Positions 11,864-27,038 are shown, counted from the first letter of the stretch. The stretch is 64,000 nucleotides of DNA from Drosophila persimilis (GCF_003286085.1 NW_020825288.1:22382001-22446000), one strand, 5' to 3'. Notes: generated by a model not told the origin, from the letters alone. Program-made: numbers and translations.

Positions 11864-14800
11864 ATGCACGCGCTCAAGGAAGGCGCCACCATGCTGCACC
11901 ATGCGGCTCCGCCGCCTCCGGCTGCGGTCCAGCCACGCGAGGATCTACTTACCGCCGATACCTTCTTTTTTGCCCGCAGCAATCCCATGGATAACGCTGC
12001 CGCTGCAGCAGCAGCCGCCGCCGCCGGCCTCATCGACCCACACCATCACCATCCTGATCTGCACAACGCCCTGGTCGCTTCCATAGCCAACAACAGTGTG
12101 GCGGCCATCAATGGCACTCTGACCACGGCTGCCGTGCTCAAGAGCGCCGCCGCTGCCCAGCAGCAGCAGCAATCCCAGGTTCAGCAACAGCAGACACAGG
12201 GCTCCATAGTGGCGCCCGGCCAGGATCAGTCCCAGGTCGCAGCACAGAACGCCGCCAACGGGGGCGGCAATCCCCAGCAGCAGCAGCAGGTCGCTGCGCA
12301 GCAGGCTGCCCTGGCGCTGCTCAAGGAGAACGTGAACGCCTCGGCGGCCGGACAGAATGGCAGTGGTGGAGGAGGGGCCAATCTGAGCAACAAGAGCGGC
12401 TCCTCGGGTCGCTCCACTCCCAGTTTGACTGGCGGCAGTGGCTCCGATCCGGCCCCGGGCAAACTGTTCGTGGGCGGCCTCAGCTGGCAGACCTCCTCCG
12501 ACAAGCTGAAGGAGTACTTCAACATGTTCGGCACCGTCACCGATGTCCTCATCATGAAGGATCCCGTCACCCAGGTAAGCAGAATGTAGTCTATGCTTCT
12601 GGTATTTTCTATTCTTTTACTATTCTATATGTATGTATCCTATCCTATCCTCCTTTTGTCCTCACATTCTACTACGTCTATTTTCTACCTTTCTCGTAAT
12701 CTCCTCTCCTTTGGTGCCATTGTTCGTCGTTGTCGTTCGGCAGCGGCCTGTTTATTTGCGTTTTTACGTTTGCACAGATTTTCTGTTTTACAGCTACAAT
12801 TTTTGGTCCGTCTGCTCATGTCTCATGTGTCTTTCCATCTCTCTCAATTCCTTTTGCACAGCTGCAAAACTGCAAACTTTTGTCTGTCTGCTCTGCTCTT
12901 AAAACGCTCTCTCCCCCTCTAACGCACGCACACAAACGCAGTCTTCTCTGCTGCGGCGCTGCCGCTGCTACCACAGAAGCAGAGGTTTAGAATTACAGTT
13001 TTTTTTTGGTTACGTGCCAAAAACAAAAGACAAAGATAAGAAAGGAAGAGAGAAGAGAGGGCGTAAATCAGGTTTCATATGCAGATCGTGTAAGATGAGT
13101 AGATTATAGGGGATGGATGCTGTGACTGAGCACTAAATTGAATATGCCAGGAAACTTTGAATAAACTGAATAAATATTCGTTCTGGAAGTGTTTTGTACT
13201 GCACCAATCAGCTGTTACCATCCAGAATGTCTAGGGTTGCCAAAGTGTGGCCTAGCTCGAAAATTTAAAGGAAATCAGCTCCAAGTCGTGATGATAAAAT
13301 TTCACACCTTACGAAATCATTAAGATATGACAACATTAACTAAAATACGTTTGCAGAAAAAATAAATGCGTTAAAAACATTTTGCTGACAATTACCAATC
13401 CATATTCCATTTTTGGAGAAACGTTTGAATACATTTCAAACATTCTTAGAATAATTGTACAGTGCCTCTTGCAACGGAAATTGGGTTTTCAGAATGCATT
13501 AATGCATTAAGCAATTTGTCCGCTTGATAAGCGGACAATATCCACACATCCTATATAGTATGTACACACATATGTATGTACATACATTCATTGTGGCTCC
13601 CCATCGGTGAACGCGCGCCGCTTTTCGGGCAATAAAATAGCAGCTGCCGCATTATACGAGTCCTGTCCGCCTGCCTCGCTAGCTGCTTGCGCGCAGCTGT
13701 TCCTCCGATCCTGGGACCGCTGGCGCGATTCAATTCAGGTTATGGCACAGGACAATACAATACAGAAAGGTGGGGACCGTGGGCTTAGGGTAGTTTCGCT
13801 GTTCTCGCCTGCTGCCGCTGCCGCTGCTGCTGAGCCGAGAGCCAATTGCGCAATTACACAACCAGAGGAACTACAACTACTCCCTTCCCACGGGGCAGTT
13901 TTTATTCGCAAGGCAGCAGCGGCAACAACTCCACTCTGAATAATGATGATCATTGTGCCGCTTGACTAACGGGGTTGCTGTCCCTCCGTCCTCCCTCTCT
14001 CTTCCTCTCTCTCTCTCTCTCATACGTAAACGCAAGTAAACAAGGAATGACACACACACATACTTGTACCTACAGGAGCACACAAAAAAACACCTTTTGT
14101 TTTTCCCCCCCTTTAAAATAAGAAGAGACACCAAACAAAAGAACGAAGTGGAAGAAACAACAAAAAAGAAAAGATGAAAACTGGTTTACCAACTGTCTTT
14201 GGAGTTGTTGGGATCTAAGTTTCGGGTCTTCGTTTTTGAAACGAACTCCTGGCTGATAAGGGAAGGGGATTGCCCTTAGATTGCCGCCCTAGTCTATAAG
14301 CATTTAAGATTTATCAATTATATAGCTAGTCTATGCAGTAAATTCCCCGAATGTGCTACTCGTATGAACATACTAAACATAACATAATTATAATCCACAC
14401 ACAAAAACAAAAAAAAATATAAAAAAAATACCAACAATTACCAAAAATGAACCCCCAAAAGTGAGGAAGGACAACGTTGGAACCCATCCGGAGAGGAGGA
14501 ATGGCAATCAAACAACCAGGATGAGGATAATGATGATGATCCGATCCGATCCCGAGAGCTGGCGCTTAGGTACATTTCATTCCAAACCAAAAAACCCTAA
14601 ACAAAATGAATCGCCAAATACCCTAACTACTGTATAAATGAGAACGTTTAGCGTACTTGAAATTACTCAAAAACTGCTGGCGCATCGTAACTCTCGTATT
14701 TCGTATAATTCTGAGCAATAATAATAATAATAACTGCATAACTGTACTCGTATCTCTAATTGAATGTACTCGTTCTCTCGTACTCGTACCACGTACTCTA

Positions 14801-17800
14801 CCTCTAATCTGTACTCCGTATTGTGTCCTTGGTTTACCTTAGTGTTTCTATCTCACCCAGAAAAAAACACCATACGCATTGATCTTAAGCAAAACCTTGA
14901 AAGAAATTACAAAAAACTAACGAGTAAATTTGCCATTTTACTATATAGCCACCCATGTCACAGTTACAAAAATCTAGAAGTCAATTCAAACTTTAGTTGA
15001 AAGAGGTTTACCCTAATATTACTATACCCACATCCCTCCATACTATTCCACCCTCACCCCATTTATAGCAGCAATATGAGAACCGAGAATGAGAAGCAAT
15101 ACGACGAATCGAATCGAATCGAAGATTGTCCTGGCAACTATTGAACTATTGATTGTGTAACATAAATAAGAACATAGCCCTAGCTTAATACCATAATAAA
15201 TATATTTGTATATTGCAATACCCCCCGTAATCGTTAGACCTTATTATTATATATATATGTATAACTCTTTTAAATTTATGCGAAATTGTTTCTGTGTTTA
15301 GTTTTTGCTTTATAATTTTTGGTTTGGCATATAAAATCATATAATTTTACCATACCCATAAGCATAAATGTACATTATTTTTTTAGTTGTGTAGTTCGGA
15401 AAATATGTTATTATTTTATGTTGATGGCTTTTAAGTTCTTGGGATCATGAGATCCCCTTATATAACCCATTGATTGGCCAAAAGGAAGTTGAAAATTATG
15501 CTTAGAATATTACCCATAGCGAAAATAAAGTACAGATGTTGAGTTCAAATCGAAATTTCTAGGATATAATCTCTAGGTCTTAACATATGTACCTGTAGAT
15601 AGTTGTTTCTACCCTTCCCGTCCGACCCACCTCGAGAAGTCAAGATTTAAAGATCTCTATATTGAAAATACTAAAGTTTTTTGAAGGTTTAAACTACACA
15701 TAGATCATACACACCATATATTGTATACTTATATATTCTTTAGGTAGGTAGTCGCATAGATTTTCATTACTCTCTCTATCTCTCTCTCTCTCTCTGGATT
15801 AATGTACTATATAAATTGTATTTGAGCCATAATCTGAACTGCCCTAGGCTTAAGCAATAACTGTATACCCACTATATTGTACTATATGTAATGACTGAGA
15901 ATTATTAATTAGTTTAAGCAGCGAAGATCACACATTCCAGACTCTCTCATTCTCTGTAAAAAACTACTAAGTAACATTTAAGTAAAACTAACAGGAAAAA
16001 AAAACAGAAACAGAAATTGTATGGCAAAAAACAAAAAATTATATGAAAGCCGAAAAGCTATAGGCCATTAAATTAGAACACATACTCGCATAGAGCATTT
16101 CCACTCTTTCTACTTAACGTATTCCTTGAACCAGTGCGTTTTACAACTAAAAAGCACAAAAAATGAGTGTCCTTCCACTTATGGAAACATTCGAGTGATT
16201 TTATAGTTCTAAAGCGCAGTGCTCCGTACATATCAAATATATTAAAGCCTACTTACTATCCGCATACACCATATGTAAGTAATTGCCACATACAATATGT
16301 ACTTTTAATTGACACTTGAGTTCGTATTCAGAGAAAAAAGCGTGTACGTGAATCTTTTTTGGTATCCAGTTTCGTGTACATACAATATCTACTAAGCCAC
16401 TCCCACATCTACAGTTCCTGGGTTTCTAGAGGGGTCAAACCATATCGTAATATTTCTATGATATATGTATGTTCCAGTCTTAGCAAACGATCGATCTACT
16501 TGCGTATCAATCAATGAATATATATATATACATTCTGTTAACAGTGCAAAAGTATCTTTAGAGCGAATTATAGTTTTTAGTTGAAACATATATTTTGTGT
16601 TGTTTTTTGGATTTGAATTTATTTGACACTTGTTTTTCGTTGTTTTAAGAGGCAAAAAATAATGCAAATTTGATGCGAAAAGAAAGCGTACAATGGCCAC
16701 GCCCAATTCAGTCGATTAAGCCATAAACATGCATACTATATACTGTATCTGTGTGCGTTACATATACATATATCTACTATATATACGTTTTTATATACGT
16801 TGTGGAAGATCGAGACTTTGATCGATCGATTGATTCTTACTTTGTTGGACTTTTGCTAACGTTTCGTAGGAACTTTTACGACTATTAATCCTAGCTATAC
16901 TATAATAATACAATTTGCAACTTAGTCCTTAGCCGCCTCTAACCCACAGTTCTCTCAGCTCTCTCTATCTCCCGAAAATATTCCCCGTGTGCTAACCTCT
17001 CTCCGTGTTCTCTTGTCTTTCTCCCCCACAATCGACTTACACTTACAGCGCAGTCGCGGCTTTGGCTTCATCACATTCCAAGATCCCTGCACCGTGGAGA
17101 AGGTGCTCAAGGTGCCCATCCACACACTCGACGGCAAGAAGATCGACCCCAAGCATGCCACGCCCAAGAACCGCCCCCGTCAGGCCAACAAGACCAAGAA
17201 GATCTTTGTGGGCGGCGTCTCCCAGGACACCTCGGCCGAAGAGGTCAAGGCCTACTTTGCACAGTTCGGACCCGTCGAGGAGACGGTCATGCTGATGGAT
17301 CAGCAGACGAAGCGCCATCGCGGCTTCGGCTTTGTGACCTTCGAGAACGAGGATGTGGTTGATCGCGTCTGCGAGATCCACTTCCACACCATCAAGAACA
17401 AGAAGGTTGAGTGCAAGAAGGCCCAGCCGAAGGAGTCCGTCACACCGGCCGCCCAGCTGCTACAGAAGCGCATCATGCTGGGCAGCCTGGGCGTACAGCT
17501 GCCCTCGGCACCCGGCCAGCTGATCGGGGCCCGTGGAGGAGGACTGGCCATGAATCCCCTGGCCATGCTGCAGAATCCCACACAGCTGCTGCAGTCTCCG
17601 GCCTCCGCTGCCCAACAGGCCCTCATATCCCAGAATCCGTTTCAAGTACAAAACGCAGCTGCCGCCGCCGCCTCGATGGCCGCCAATCCCGCGAACTTTG
17701 GCAAGCTGCTAGCCACATATCCACAGACTGCGCTGCAACATGTCAGGTAAGTCCTCCCTTCAGCCTACTCTTCAGTGTGGAATCTAATCTGTGTCTCGTC

Positions 17801-18298
17801 CTGAATAGGTATGCACCTTACTCGATCCCCGCCAGCGCCGCTACTGCCAACGCCGCCTTGATGCAGGCCCATCAGGCGCAGAGCGCCGCCGTCGCTGCCC
17901 ACCATCAGCAGCAGCAGCAACAGCACCAGAACCAGCAGTCCCACAACGCCCACGCCATGGCCGCAGCGGCCCAGCATCAACACCAGCAACAACAGAACCA
18001 CCACACTGCCGTTGCCGCCTCAAACTCCGCCTCGCAGGTCCACTCCGCCGCCGCGGCCGCTGCCCTGGCGGCCAATGCCGCGAACGGAGCCGGTGCTGCT
18101 GGAGCCCATAGCCTGGCAGCTGCCCAGCAGGCGGCCCTTGTGGCAGCCGGTGGAAACCAACTGAACGCATCTGCAGCTGCCTTGGCAGCGGCCGCCAATC
18201 CGGCTGCCTACTCCAACTACGCCCTGGCCAATGTGGATATGTCCAGCTTCCAGGGCGTCGACTGGAGTGCCATGTACGGCATGGGCATGTATGTCTAA
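11864..18298 (+). CDS. msi: Musashi RNA-binding protein
   Basis: Musashi is a neural RNA-binding translational repressor that acts in asymmetric division of sensory organ precursors and in photoreceptor and germline cells. Coding exons are 11864-12574, 17049-17746 and 17809-18298, with canonical GT-AG introns of 4.47 kb and 62 bp. They join in phase to 632 residues, close to the fly family length. The N-terminal 199 residues are low complexity (Ala, His, Gln and Gly/Ser runs). RRM1 starts at about residue 200 (KLFVGGLSW as RNP2, RGFGFITF as RNP1, split by intron 1). RRM2 starts at about 288 (KIFVGGVS and RGFGFVTF). The C-terminal half is Ala/Gln/His-rich and ends in [10 protein letters not shown]. 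The longest frame starts at 11864, but the ATG at 11891, nine codons on, lies in a perfect GCCACC context and may be the main start. Rbp6 is the closest paralog; the extended Ala/Gln tails and neighbours favour msi. Confidence 0.93.
12575..17048 (+). other. msi intron 1
   Basis: 4.47-kb intron splitting RRM1 between the two RNP motifs. It begins GTAAGC and ends in a pyrimidine-rich tract and TTACAG. It is AT-rich with a GC-richer island at about 13600-13960, a CT run near 14000-14020, and repeated TACTCGTA-type words. No coding exon is evident inside. The 110-codon frame at 13607-13939 is Ala-rich through CTG/GCC repeats on both strands and is not supported as a gene. Confidence 0.7.
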
Positions 18299-20000
18299 GC
18301 TTAGGAGTAGGAGGGCTATGTTTTTTTGGTAATTTGAATGAAACAGACCACACCACACACTCCCTAGTAGTAGCCCCATTAAAACATTCATACACCCATA
18401 ACCCATAACCCAGAACACACACACTCATACACACTCATCGAGACACTCATCTGAAGTTGGTTTTCCTTTGAGTTCGGCTTAGATCGTAGAGAGGTCAGAA
18501 GATCCCTCACGCAGCAGCAGATGGCATATTAAGTATTATATTTAAGGCGCTCGCGAAGGCGCTCAATAAATATTATAACTAATTATAAAAATATATACAT
18601 AAACAAATCATAAGCAATATAAGCAACAGCAAAAAAAAACGAAAAAAAGAATAAGAGCGAAAAGCAAAGCGAAATCAAGGAAAAACAAAATTCAAACCAA
18701 AAAGCAAAAATTACGAAGAAAAACAAGAAAAAAACACATTAAAAAACCACCGATTGTGATTGCGTTTAAATGTAGCCGTTAATATATATAATTTTTTAGT
18801 GCATAATATAAAAACAAAACATTAAACATAAAAATTAAATAAGAAAATAACATTAAACATAAAAACTCAGAACATAAAAGTAAATATAAAAAAAACCATA
18901 CATATAATGAAAGCAAAAGCAAGGCATGATGAATCTTCATATAACCAAGCAACAAACTAAATTTAAAAAAAAAACCAAAAGGCGCTCGTTAATTGAATGT
19001 GTATTTTTTTGGAGGCCTAGAACTCAACGAAAGAATGAAAGAAGCAACTCCTGCAAATGCAGTATTAATTACATTTTGCTCAAGACAAAGAGTTATAAAT
19101 TAATTAATATACATAAAATATAACCAACTAAAACACACAAACACACGTAAACATAAACTATTATTTTTAGTGGTTTAGTTTAGTTATTGAGCTCGAATTT
19201 AATTCATCCCCAGAGAAACACACACCAAACATCACCCATAAACACCACCCAGACACATTGCCACTACTATCTTTAACCTATCCCTTCTCTTTACTCTGTT
19301 CTGTGTACTTAAACATTATAATAATAATACTACAAACAAACAAAAAACAACGAACAAATCTCCTATGATTTGCGTACTGTGTGTGTGAATCTCTCTATCT
19401 CTTTATTTGATTTGATTTAGTTTATAGATCTAGTTTAGTCTCGAATCAACTCAAACCCTCGAGCATTTGTAGCAACTGTATAATCGTAATCATTTTTGGC
19501 ACTTGCATACTATGATTTTTGGATGAGTTTGATGAGTAGTGTACACATCTCAAAGCACTCCCCGGAAGACGGAAGTGCTCTCGAAACAGCAACAGCAAGT
19601 CTCTTTTAATTTTGTTTCCACATTTTCTCCTTCCAATCTATCCATCTAACTCCATCCCCCCACTCATAAACCAGGTAAAAACACCTAATTTTGTCGTAGT
19701 TTATTGTTGTTCTATCAATGGCACAATATTAGTTTTAATTATTATTTTGTAATTATCTTTACCTGTAGCATTTGCATTTGAGTTTTGCATTCGACAAATA
19801 CTTCATCCATAAACAAACAAAAAAAAAGAAGCAAGAAAGAAAAGAAATGATAAAGGAATCCGGAGACATTGAAGCTCCTGGCTAGCTATGTATTTGTTTC
19901 ATATATTTGATTCGCTTGCATGAAGTTTAATTTTAGTTTTTAGTTATCATTTTGGAAAGTAATATTTGCGTATGTAAATACCTAGTTTATATACTACATT

Positions 20001-20026
20001 ACACCTACACCTACACCTACACCTAT
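20001..20026. repeat. (ACACCT)n hexanucleotide repeat
   Basis: About four tandem copies of a CTACAC-type hexamer. It sits inside the msi downstream region and is not a telomeric array. Confidence 0.85.
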
Positions 20027-20522
20027 ACAGAAACACACACACATTATATTGAGAAACATTTGAAGTAATTTTGTGTTTAATAAAAAACAAACAAACGAAA
20101 CCGAAACTTTGCCAATGATTCGAGCAAACCATTTGTGTTTTCTTATGATTTGATTTTGGTTCGATTGTACATATTTGATCCACATACAATATATGTATCT
20201 TTAGCTATAGATTGTATTATTTGACTCTCTTGTATCTGTTGTATCTGTTTGCTGTGCTCTGCTCTCTATGTCTCCCCCTCTTCTGTCTCTGCTCCTCTCT
20301 CTCACCCATGTGTAGATGTTGAAACATCCAGTACAATAAGAAAAGATATTGTGGATCGTATCTGTATCCCTGTCCTTGTAGTTAAATGCCTGGAGGAGGG
20401 GTGAGTATTGTTGTATGTATTTATCATTTCGTATACCAAAGATATTGAATTTTAACCGAAACTCAACTCATTTCACATACTGCTGGACGGATTCGAGACT
20501 CCCATATCCACAGGCAGCTACT

Positions 20523-20547
20523 AATTTATTTATTTATTTATTTATTG
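20523..20547. repeat. (TTTA)n microsatellite
   Basis: About six TTTA tetranucleotides in tandem. Confidence 0.9.
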
Positions 20548-23500
20548 TTTAACGCTTAAGACTCTAACGCATTCCACACGTGCTATGGTGCCATTATTTA
20601 CTTATCAATAATAATAATTAATATCATGTTTTTTGTATACACCCCTCGTCTGTCAGATCTCGATCTCAGAACTACCACTGCTTTTAGCCTAAGATTGAGA
20701 TTGTCCTGCCGATCCAACGAAATTATGCAAAAAAAAACAATTCCTTTTTTTACAAAACACACACACACACACACCATGACTACATATGTATGTTCTATTG
20801 ACATATATTTTATATAAAACAAAACCAAAAACCAAATAAAATTATATTTATATTGATTATTTGATTAATGCATTTTCGATTTATTTCAATTAGCTGATAA
20901 AACGCAAGAAGTCAAAAAATGCTCTCATAGTTGTAATATTTTGAAGAATACTCTCTCGTACTTAGTATCATTTCGTATACCTTTCGTATTTCGTATGCTT
21001 CAAACATTCATTCAGCATTTAGCAGTGGGACCGGAGAGTCGTCTGTCGCCCAATTCTTAGTTCTTTGTACTCGTAAACCGTTCGTTAAATTCGTCTGAAT
21101 TCGACATAAGCAACAAAAAATATCAACATCCAATACCAATACTACTACATCCAATGAAATGTTTTTTTTTCTGTTCTATACTCGTACCGTACCGAAAATA
21201 TATACCCAAAGTAGTAGCTTGCTCATTTTGATAATGTAGTAACAGATCGAACATATGTACTTATTATAGCGCTCTCTCTTTCTCTCTATGAATATATACA
21301 TATACATATTCTATATATATTTTTTGATAACCAAACAAAACTCAAATAGAATCGGTAATTTTTTGCTATGTTTTCGTGTCTCGTGTAGCGTCGTCTCAAG
21401 AGTTTCCTAAATTCAGTGCAAAAAAATAAAATAGTTGACTTATCATTCATTATTCATTGGGCCAAGAACAACAACTTTCTGTAATATAGACCCACATTAC
21501 ACAGCTCGAAATGGAGTTTTTTGGTTACTTTTTTTTTAATTTTAGGTGTACTACCACACACACATACAACATAGTTAGATATACATACATACCTACATAT
21601 ATGTATATATATATCATATATATATATATACTACACCATACATATATATGGAACAAAACGCATGATGAAACATGTTTAGTAGTCAATTGAGTAACATCTT
21701 TTAAACTATATACTCTCGTATACAACTACAACAGCAGCAATCTCCAAGAGTATGCAGAGACATGGCCATCAAGAACACCCCCATACATAGTACATTGCAT
21801 TGCATTGCATACTATCATCTCTCACAGTTGTAGTGTCGCAAAAGAACCGAAGGAAGTCCCCGCATTTAGCAAGGCATTAGCATTTACCTACTCGTGCATA
21901 CTTACATATGTACATCAACATACTCGTACTCACACATACATCATATGACAATAAGATCAACTGTGTTTCAGCATTCAAGTGTCAGTATTCGAAAACCAAA
22001 TTACCTAACAAAACTGAGCAAAGTACTTATAATTATACTACATATACATATACTACGGTATAATCGATAAGGAATGAGGATTCCATGGATTCCCTGGAGA
22101 TTGAGATGGGACAACAGTTTTTAGCAATTTGTATAGTCGGGTTAGATAGTGTTGAATTGTTCTCTCGATCAACTCAAGTGGCGACAAACTTTATAGATAT
22201 TTACATGCATATAGTATATACAGATTAAAGATACAGATACATATACATATATATATCGTATACACATACAGGCGATGATATTTAGAAAGACCGTGATATA
22301 TTCAATTAGTAAAACCAAAAACCAACAAAATTATATATTATATGTACATATATATATCTCAATTGTATTATTGAGGCGTCGTCTCTCAAAATGTGTCAAA
22401 TTGCATACTAAGAGTAGAATTTTTGGTATACGTATACTCGTACTCGTACACACCAGAAGAAAACATTTCATCAAATAGAATCAAAATTGTTGTGAAGGCT
22501 ACAAAAACCACGCATATCACTTGGATTGGATGGTGTCGTCGAACGAAAGAGTTTTCAAATTAGTATACCCATAAACCGAAACCGAAACCCAAAACTTTGT
22601 TGACTTGTGCGTGACGAGGAGGAGGAGATCTCTCCAGTCTAGTCACAGGAAACGAGTTTTCTTTTTGTGGATATGGTTTTTAGATTAACACATAATGGAA
22701 GTCGTCGTGTCGATTTGAGTGACCAATGAGGACCAAATTTTTAGCGAAATTCCAAAAATCAGGTTATTAGATCCTAAACAAAACGAAACTGATATCGAAA
22801 TCGAAATAGTTTAACTACTTAGTATCTTTTAAGTTGACAACTTGGCATTTTTTGGCTTCTTGTTTATTGTTTTGGCATTGTTATAGTTTCCTTATGAACC
22901 AAGCGCTATAAAAAACACCAACACCGAACACCCAAGACCCAAAAACACACAACACACACTCTCAACAAGCTAGTCAATTGATGTGCATAGACACAGAACT
23001 AACACTCCACAACTGTAACTGCAGAAAATGGTAAGTATATTGAAAAAGTGGAAAATCAACAATAAACATTTAAGAAAAAACGTATAAAACCAAAACGAAC
23101 GTACACAATAAATACTAAAAGCAATTATTTGCCCGGCCTACACCGGGAAAATATAAAAACCAAAAACACTTACATATAACACATTCAAAATGCTCTGAAA
23201 TAAAGTTTAATTTATTGAGAATTAGTTGTTAAGCTTGAACTTATGTCTAAGTGAACGTGTTAAATAATTTCGAAGCAATGCAGACAAGTGTATTCAAGGG
23301 CTTTGAACCACAAGCTACTTATATATTTATCAATTGCTAAAATTATATATAAATACTTGATATATTCTAATGATTAAGATGGCAGTGAAAGGTGGCTATT
23401 TATGCTCATTTCAGATGCTTAACGAAATGCTAAGATCAAAGACAAAACAAGAGTCGTTTAAGTGTTAAGCGAAAAACAAAACAAATTCAAATATACCAAA

Positions 23501-24596
23501 ACTAAAAGGAAACAAAAATATATATATTTAAACGAGAAACATGTTTTCTTATACATACATAAAGCAAGAAAGCAGATGATGATTACTTTTACCAGCTCGT
23601 AACATATCAATTATACTGAGCTATATTTTGAAAAGAAAAGCAAGTCGAAACGAACGAATTCAACACCCAGTTCAATTTTTATGCATTCATACAACAGAGG
23701 ATTTCCTTTATAAATAAACAACTAAATATACATATAGTGTGTATAAAAAGAATATAAAACCAGAGGTGAGTAAAACCACAAACGAAATTCTTTTTAGCAG
23801 AAAGTTTTTCCAGCGAAGCCTTGCTAAGAACTTTCCTAAAGAACAAAATAAAAATACAAAAAAAAACACACAACTTAGACTCGTCTTCCAGCAACTAATC
23901 GAAATGACAAAAGTTCTTAAACCAAGAGTACTAACATGGAGAAAAAATTGAGTAAATTTTCGGGTATACCATTTGAGTTAAATTGAGATTTGGTTTGTCT
24001 AGCACCCAGTATTATTTCATTGGGGAAAAGAGAGCTCAGCTTTTGGCGAAACTTCTTCTTAGACGTAATCGATCAGTACAATTTTTGCAACGAGGAATTT
24101 TAAACGAAAGAAAAACTACTAAAAATGAGATGTTATGGATTTTTGGCTTTCATTTTCCCCCCATATGGTTTAGACCGAATAAAAATCAAAGATGGAAAGA
24201 AAACACTCTTCTGAACAAAACTGTTGTAAATTTGTTTCTCCCCAGAAGTGAGGGAAAAAGTTGAGGTACGAGAAAACCAAACTATGTAAACGATAAGCAA
24301 GTGCATTATATTGAACGATTTGGTAAAAACATTCGAAGGTTTTAGCCATAAGTTTTCACATATACATACATATATGAGATATATCTTTTAGGCCATAAGC
24401 AAAACCAGTATGGAACCCGAACCCCCGTTGAATTGAGTTTAGTTTTGGGCTCTATCTGGCTATCAGTAGATTGGCAGACAGATTTGAATGTAATATTTGC
24501 AGCCAACATATATACATTGTACGGATATATATGGGATGGTTATCCTTTGTTTAGCCTGTAATGAGAAAACGGATATATTATATATAAACAACACCC

Positions 24597-24655
24597 TGTA
24601 ACTGTAACTTGTAACTTGTAACTGTAACTCGTAACTTGTAACTGTAACTGTAACG
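24597..24655. repeat. TAACTG/TAACTTG minisatellite
   Basis: Alternating copies of GTAACT and GTAACTT, with one TAACTC variant, run for nearly 60 bases. It lies in AT-rich DNA downstream of msi. Confidence 0.85.
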
Positions 24656-27006
24656 CTGTCGCTCTATTTCTCGCTCTATACTTGTAGCGATGTTTAGACA
24701 CTCATATAAACAGACACCATATTAATTCTTTCTATATATATACAAAGGACATGTAAACGGTATTTACTCTCTTTTTAGCCTAAAACCTTGAACCCAAAAA
24801 AGAACCCGACAAAACCCAAGAAAAATCAAAATGAAACCAATTGCTGATACAAAAACAAAAGATAAAATTATAATGCGAACCTGTCTAATTTTTCAAATGA
24901 AGAACTTCTTGGCTTACAAACCCCTTTTTGATTGAATTGAATTGAAATGAATAAATGAAATGTGAAAGAAATCTTTACAAATAAAATCTTGGCATTTTAT
25001 TTCTCAAATTCAAAATGAATGACCATTACCAAATGAATGACTAACAAACATACATATATCCTTGTAATTTCCTTGTAATTGATCGTACCGTACCGGGTAG
25101 TAGTTTGCACGCAATTATTTTTGCTGTACAATGCACTTAACAGCCTAAAAACCAAACAAAAGGTGTCTATATAACGTACTGTAATGTTAATATTTAGCAT
25201 TAAGACTAGCTCTAATTCATATATATATATATATATATATCTATGTATATGGTACTCAATTAGTCGATAGTTGAATTAGAAACCACCGTCATATTAGACT
25301 TTGTAAAATGTACTTTGTATAACGTATGTACTCTCCGTTTCGTACTTCGTACCACGTAACCGGTATATCGTTCAAGTAAAAGTAAAAGTAACCGTAAAAG
25401 TAACATTAAACGATTGTCATCATCTGTAATCTCGATTACGATTTGCAAAGACATATACATAAGTAAATCATTTGCAGTAGCCACAGATATTTTTATTTGA
25501 CCCTTGAAATATCCGGTACTCGATAGATATTTTGAAATAATTATTTTGTTTACCTGTCCGTTTCACTAGAAGAATCTAAAAAAGAATTTTAAATCTTAGA
25601 TGGGAGCTCCGATCATATTATCCCATTCCTTTTCCCATTCTATCACCAATCATTGTCCCAAGTGAAGGCAAGTCCTAGGCTGTTTCAATCCTTATATCTA
25701 TCAGTATCGGGTACCTTTTAGTCGGCAGTACACTCGACTATAACAGTATACAAGTAATTTACATGCAAAGAGTACTTGCTTTTGGTAGCATCTGATCGAT
25801 TCTTATTTTGTTATTACTTTCTATACCCTTTCTATTGTATGATAATTATTATGCTTTTAGCGCAGTACTTTCGGCATTTTTATTTAGATCATTCTAATTT
25901 GTACATACTATATACAATTTGCTATCCCACTTTCTATTTCAAATTATTATACTATTAACTGTTGCGTTATCTAAGGAATAAACACAAACATGCATACATA
26001 AAAGGCAAAAGCATGATCCGATGGCAAATAAAAAAACAAAAGGAAAAAACTCTATATAAGAAAATACATATGCGGACAATACCCTTTTTTTGTGTGAACT
26101 CAAAGTTTATTAGAGCGAAAGGTAAATCATGTGGAATCAGCAACAATTAACAGTCAGATACAGATAGTACTCGTACATACACTACATAGAAGATGGAGGG
26201 GACAAACAACGTATAAGCAATATATATACACATACATATATAACTTTGATACCGATGTGTTGTTGTTGAGGCAAACTCAAGAAATACATATGCATATACA
26301 TATACATATACATACATATATATATTTGTATTTTAAAGAAACATATGAAACGTATGCATGATCTTGAAAACTATGTATGTATATTACGATGCAAGAAGCT
26401 AACATTAGACCCTAAGCGCAGTGTTGAAAGATGAACCAATTTAATGCTAAACCGTATACATACTATACAGAATTATATATGCTATATACGACAAATATAC
26501 GGATATATGTATTATATAGTTGGGTGTCTGAACTCAAGAGAAAACCTACTCTACATGTGCGGAAAACTTAGCATTGAATTGTAGTTTTATGTTGCCAGTG
26601 TTTGTGCTAAAGTTGTACTAAAGAAATACCAAAATTTATATTATGTATACCGCAAAACGAATATGTTACGTAACGTGGGAGATTTCTCGGAGAGAGGTCT
26701 TCGAAACGATTTGAAATGCTGTTTCCTTAGCTTCTTATGCAGTATAATTACAGCTATATTATTATTATCAAGTACGGACTTAAACAATTATATAAAGTAT
26801 TCATAGATATATCTAGTATATTAGATCGTAGCACATACACACACACATACACAACACTCATTCACACAGATACAAACAGACATCCGTTGGCAATGTGTAA
26901 ACTTAAATTTGCGTATAAATTTGCTGTTTGACCCACAGAATCCACACGAAACTCGAAACTAAACTCATCTTAAATGTCGCAGCGTAATAATATTATGAAT
27001 TATAGT

Positions 27007-27009
<3 letters not shown>

Positions 27010-27038
<29 letters not shown>

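Noticed and set aside
13607-13939. 110-codon frame in the msi intron
   Set aside because: Ala-rich on one strand and Ala-rich on the other because of GCTGCC repeats; no conserved motif.
17411-18298. 295-codon plus-strand frame starting inside msi exon 2
   Set aside because: Its first half is an out-of-frame reading of exon 2 and intron 2; only the part after 17809 is real msi exon 3.
11864-18298. Assignment as Rbp6, the other fly Musashi-family gene
   Set aside because: The long Ala/Gln/His-rich ends and the neighbourhood of Muller E genes fit msi better.
20001-20026. Possible telomere-like repeat
   Set aside because: Only about four hexamers, and flies lack short telomerase repeats.
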